From Anaerolineales bacterium (GTDB lineage: Bacteria; Chloroflexota; Anaerolineae; Anaerolineales; UBA11579): a DNA stretch of 35,747 bases. The position numbers and the translations under genes are program-made. A model generated the notes under the pieces. The model was not told where the DNA came from. It saw nothing but the letters and a program-made list of their open reading frames with translations, and ran no database searches. The stretch covers positions 1-35,747 of the forward strand of contig JAFGDK010000073.1 of assembly GCA_016932165.1 (NCBI GenBank), given 5' to 3'. This document shows, one piece after another, positions 32,821-35,747 of this stretch. Position 1 is the first letter of the stretch; every line of letters starts with the position of its first letter.

Positions 32821-33381
32821 ATGGACTTGAAATCTGAAAAAGAAAAAATGCTGGCCGGGGAACGCTACAATTTCTTTGATCCCGAACTGGAAGCGATCCG
32901 CCAAAATACCAAGAAATTGCTCCACCGCTTTAATACAGCTGAAGACTTAGCCACAAGACAGAATATTCTGAAGCAGCTGGCCGCACAGGTGGGCACAAAT
33001 GCGATGATTGAACCACCGTTCTACTGCAGCTATGGCCAGCATACCTATCTTGGCAATAACGCCTACCTCAACGCGATGTGCGCGATTGTGGACAATAACG
33101 AGGTCCGTATTGGCAACCACGTGATGGTCGGGCCGCATGTGCAGATATACACTGCGGCGCACGACCTCCAGGCGCAGCCGAGGAACGAAGGCTGGGAGGT
33201 GGCCAAGGCGATCGTGATCGCAGACAACGTGTGGATCGGCGGCGGGGCAATCCTCCTGCCGGGCGTTACCGTGGGATTGAATGCGGTGGTTGGTGCCGGG
33301 GCAGTGGTCACAAAGGATGTGCCGCCAAATACAGTGGTGGCAGGCAATCCTGCAAGGGCGATCAGAGAGATCGAACAATAG
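32821..33381 (+). CDS. Maltose/galactoside O-acetyltransferase family protein (left-handed beta-helix)
   Basis: This 186-residue hexapeptide-repeat protein starts at ATG 32821, with AGGAGG five bases upstream; an open TTG at 32800 is rejected. The N-terminal helix EKEKMLAGERYNFFDPELEAIRQNTKKLL is typical of Maa/NodL/LacA enzymes. The left-handed beta-helix (YLGNNAYLNAMCAIVD; IGNHVMVGPHVQIYTAAHDL) carries the catalytic His in AAHDL. C-terminal IADNVWIGGGAILLPGVTVGLNAVVGAGAVVTKDVPPNTVVAGNPARAI is intact. It acetylates a sugar hydroxyl; the sugar is unknown. It is 44 bases after priA. Confidence 0.9.
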   Translation: MDLKSEKEKMLAGERYNFFDPELEAIRQNTKKLLHRFNTAEDLATRQNILKQLAAQVGTNAMIEPPFYCSYGQHTYLGNNAYLNAMCAIVDNNEVRIGNHVMVGPHVQIYTAAHDLQAQPRNEGWEVAKAIVIADNVWIGGGAILLPGVTVGLNAVVGAGAVVTKDVPPNTVVAGNPARAIREIEQ

Positions 33382-33523
33382 CGGCTCACTGGCGATAAAA
33401 TCCGCAGCCATAAAACCACGAAACCCATTTTGGTCAGGTTCAAAACCAATACCGATCAAGGTCATCAGTCCACCGCAGGATGATTTTTCCTGGTGTGGGT
33501 GGGGCTGAAAATAGCATTTCGTT

Positions 33524-33529
33524 TATAAT
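33524..33529 (+). promoter_or_regulatory. Possible -10 of the mtnA promoter
   Basis: TATAAT at 33524-33529 lies 38 bases before the mtnA ATG. No good -35 is seen at 17 bases, although CTGAAA lies at 33505. The 185 bases between the maltose acetyltransferase stop and mtnA hold no other convincing element. Confidence 0.4.
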
Positions 33530-33566
33530 ACCCCTATCGCAAGTTTTATCGAAAGGACCCTCCCTA

Positions 33567-34673
<1,107 letters not shown>

Positions 34674-34682
34674 TGATGGTGT

Positions 34683-34718
34683 GGAGGGTTCCCGGTTAGG
34701 CAGTAACCGGAACCCTCC
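34683..34718 (+). terminator. Hairpin after mtnA, likely terminator or attenuator
   Basis: GGAGGGTT and CCGGTTA (34683-34690, 34692-34698) pair with TAACCGG and AACCCTCC (34704-34718), giving 15 base pairs with one bulged C and a GGCAG loop. Only three U residues follow (CTTTG), so it is a weak intrinsic terminator. The motif GAGGGTTCCCGGTT is repeated 120 bases downstream (34804). Confidence 0.55.
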
Positions 34719-34803
34719 TTTGCAGATATTTGAATAAATTTGAGCAGGTTAGCAACCGCTTTGCAGTCTCAAAACCTGCCAGAAAGACAAAACTAATGTA
34801 CGT

Positions 34804-34855
34804 GAGGGTTCCCCGGTTCTCTGCACCTGGAGCCCCGCTACTCTGATCACCAGAG
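34804..34855 (+). promoter_or_regulatory. Structured leader of the class II aldolase gene
   Basis: GGGTTCC (34806-34812) can pair with GGAGCCC (34829-34835), including one G-T pair. CTCTG (34841-34845) pairs with CAGAG (34851-34855), partly hiding the AGAGAGGA ribosome binding site of ATG 34864. The leader repeats GAGGGTTCC-type sequence from the mtnA hairpin, so alternative pairing between the two is possible. It does not match the SAM riboswitch consensus. Confidence 0.4.
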
Positions 34856-34863
34856 AGGACAGT

Positions 34864-35478
34864 ATGCCAACCGAAGGCGTGATTAAATTTCAGCTTGAAC
34901 ACACACCAGCAGACCCGCTGCCAGACAATTTAATTGCCGAGATCAACCCCTGGCGCAAGTGGATGTACGAGCGGGGATTGATCGGGATAGTCCAGATTCC
35001 CGAAGGGATGGTGGGATACGGCAATATCAGCCTGCGGGTAGAGGAAGGCTTCATCATCTCCGGCTCGCAAACTGGCCACCTGCCAGACCTGACCGCCGAA
35101 CACTACGCCTGGGCCACCGCCGCAACTCCCGAGGAGAACCGGCTGGTCTCACGAGGGCCGATCAAGCCCTCCTCCGAGTCGCTGACCCACGCGGTGGTTT
35201 TCGAGCAGCACCCTCCCGCCCGGATGGTGATGCACGCCCATCACAAAGGAATCTGGCTGGCCGCCGAACGGCTGGAGCTGCCGCTCACCTCCCCTGATGC
35301 GGCTTACGGCACCGTTGAGATGGCGGCGGAGACCACCCGGCTGTTCGCCGAGAGCAATGTTAAAGAAATGGGCATCTTTGCCATGGCCGGGCATGAAGAT
35401 GGAATCGTCACCTTTGGGGAGAGCGCCGAGCAAGCCGCTGCAGTGATGGAGAAGTATCTGGCGCTGGCGGGGGAATAA
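34864..35478 (+). CDS. Class II aldolase/adducin family protein, possible MtnB or DHAP-shunt aldolase
   Basis: This is a 204-residue class II aldolase-fold enzyme. Metal ligands are visible: H124 and H126 in MHAHHKG and H177 in AGHEDG. E105 in KPSSES is the likely catalytic acid. GYGNISLR (51-58) and IISGSQTGHL (65-73) are the phosphate-binding stretches. The family includes methylthioribulose-1-phosphate dehydratase (MtnB) and aldolases that split 5-deoxyribulose-1-phosphate to dihydroxyacetone phosphate and an aldehyde. The mtnA neighbour makes this pair likely. It is 190 bases from mtnA with a hairpin between, so it may be separately controlled. Which reaction it does is undecided. Confidence 0.85.
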   Translation: MPTEGVIKFQLEHTPADPLPDNLIAEINPWRKWMYERGLIGIVQIPEGMVGYGNISLRVEEGFIISGSQTGHLPDLTAEHYAWATAATPEENRLVSRGPIKPSSESLTHAVVFEQHPPARMVMHAHHKGIWLAAERLELPLTSPDAAYGTVEMAAETTRLFAESNVKEMGIFAMAGHEDGIVTFGESAEQAAAVMEKYLALAGE

Positions 35479-35516
35479 ACAAGAAATAATTCCCTTAACT
35501 GAGCTGGAAGATGCAA

Positions 35517-35567
35517 GGAGATTGCTTCAGTCACATGCCCATGAGGGAATGCTGCTTCGCAATGACG
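35517..35567. repeat. Remnant of a dispersed GAGATTGC...GCAATGACG repeat
   Basis: GGAGATTGCTTC at 35517-35528 and GCTTCGCAATGACG ending at 35567 are the two ends of a well-known dispersed intergenic repeat found in many environmental bacteria. ATTGC (35521-35525) can pair with GCAAT (35559-35563). The middle differs from the usual GC-rich core, so it looks degraded. Recognition is from memory of the pattern. Confidence 0.5.
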
Positions 35568-35604
35568 ATGATACATGACGCTCCTCAAACTTAATCATTG
35601 GGGA

Positions 35605-35642
35605 AATCAAACGCACTGAGGTGATTTCCAGTGCGTTTGATT
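35605..35642. terminator. Perfect 14-bp hairpin, possible terminator
   Basis: AATCAAACGCACTG at 35605-35618 pairs exactly with CAGTGCGTTTGATT at 35629-35642 around a 10-base loop. A loosely U-rich run (GTATTT) follows. It lies 127 bases after the class II aldolase stop and may end its transcript; it could act in either direction. Confidence 0.5.
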
Positions 35643-35685
35643 GTATTTACAGCTTGATGAGCAGGTGCTAAATGCCCTGGTAAAA

Positions 35686-35747
35686 ATGTCAAGGTACGAA
35701 AAGGTGACAAAAGGTTACAAAAGGTTACACTTTTTTATTTGTTCTTG
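35686..35747 (+). CDS. Possible truncated CDS at the right edge
   Basis: ATG 35686 opens a frame to the window end (20 codons, basic then hydrophobic). It lacks a ribosome binding site and runs through the 10-bp repeats, so it is more likely chance. The 270 bases after the class II aldolase hold no better gene. Confidence 0.15.
   Translation, partial: MSRYEKVTKGYKRLHFFICS
35691..35730. repeat. Four phased 10-bp tandem repeats
   Basis: Units AAGGTACGAA, AAGGTGACAA, AAGGTTACAA and AAGGTTACAC start at 35691, 35701, 35711 and 35721, exactly 10 bp apart. A T-rich stretch follows. The helical phasing would put each AAGGT on the same DNA face, so these may be protein-binding sites in front of a gene beyond the window. 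The array is too short and lacks spacers for CRISPR. Confidence 0.6.

Noticed and set aside
34804..34863. SAM riboswitch before the class II aldolase
   Set aside because: The leader has hairpins but lacks the conserved SAM-I core and the expected helix order.
35691..35730. CRISPR array
   Set aside because: The units are only 10 bp, directly adjacent without spacers, and no cas gene is present.

Overview
The window looks like a chromosomal segment of a moderately GC-rich bacterium, most probably a Chloroflexota member of the Anaerolineae type. This is inferred from the style of the proteins: a divergent guanylate kinase, a phosphatase-like membrane protein beside priA, and lipoproteins with Glu/Pro/Ala-rich linkers. 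There is no rRNA or marker tree to confirm it. No tRNA, rRNA, insertion sequence, prophage or CRISPR array was recognised. Start codons were adjusted by ribosome binding sites, so several proteins begin inside longer open frames.

Region 1 (1-8372) is a loosely packed, accessory-looking stretch. It holds a small membrane protein, a protein whose SnoaL-like fold appears to have a PDZ-like domain inserted, an F420/flavin-type luciferase-family oxidoreductase paired with an unknown protein, a GNAT acetyltransferase, an AT-rich orphan gene (3620-4354), a hotdog thioesterase, apolipoprotein N-acyltransferase (lnt) and two CPBP-type membrane proteases.

Region 2 (8516-14265, plus strand) starts with gmk and a rhomboid protease. 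A PadR-regulated operon follows: padR, lipoprotein substrate-binding protein, FecCD permease, ATPase and a THEP1-like NTPase. It has an extended -10 promoter and a perfect inverted repeat over the expected transcription start. The cargo is probably a metal chelate, siderophore, corrinoid or oxyanion.

Region 3 (24877-14266, minus strand) is a run of eleven tightly packed genes. tsaE, tsaB and rimI (tRNA t6A synthesis and protein N-acetylation) come first, then a family-4 uracil-DNA glycosylase, then a cell-surface glycan set (nucleotide-sugar dehydrogenase, sugar epimerase, Wzx-like flippase, GT4 and GT-C glycosyltransferases, UPF0104-like membrane protein), and finally a GNAT enzyme.

Region 4 (24943-27790) has a small four-helix membrane protein behind a near-consensus sigma-70 promoter whose start is covered by a 14-bp perfect palindrome. 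Next come a cysteine-desulfurase-like PLP protein without the usual catalytic cysteine and a BioF2/CelD-like acyltransferase.

Region 5 (27851-35747, plus strand) has an apparent pseudophosphatase/beta-propeller membrane protein, priA, a maltose-acetyltransferase-like enzyme, mtnA and a class II aldolase-family enzyme. The last two suggest salvage of methylthioadenosine or 5'-deoxyadenosine by-products. The final 270 bases hold no convincing complete gene, but contain a dispersed-repeat remnant, a 14-bp hairpin and four phased 10-bp repeats.
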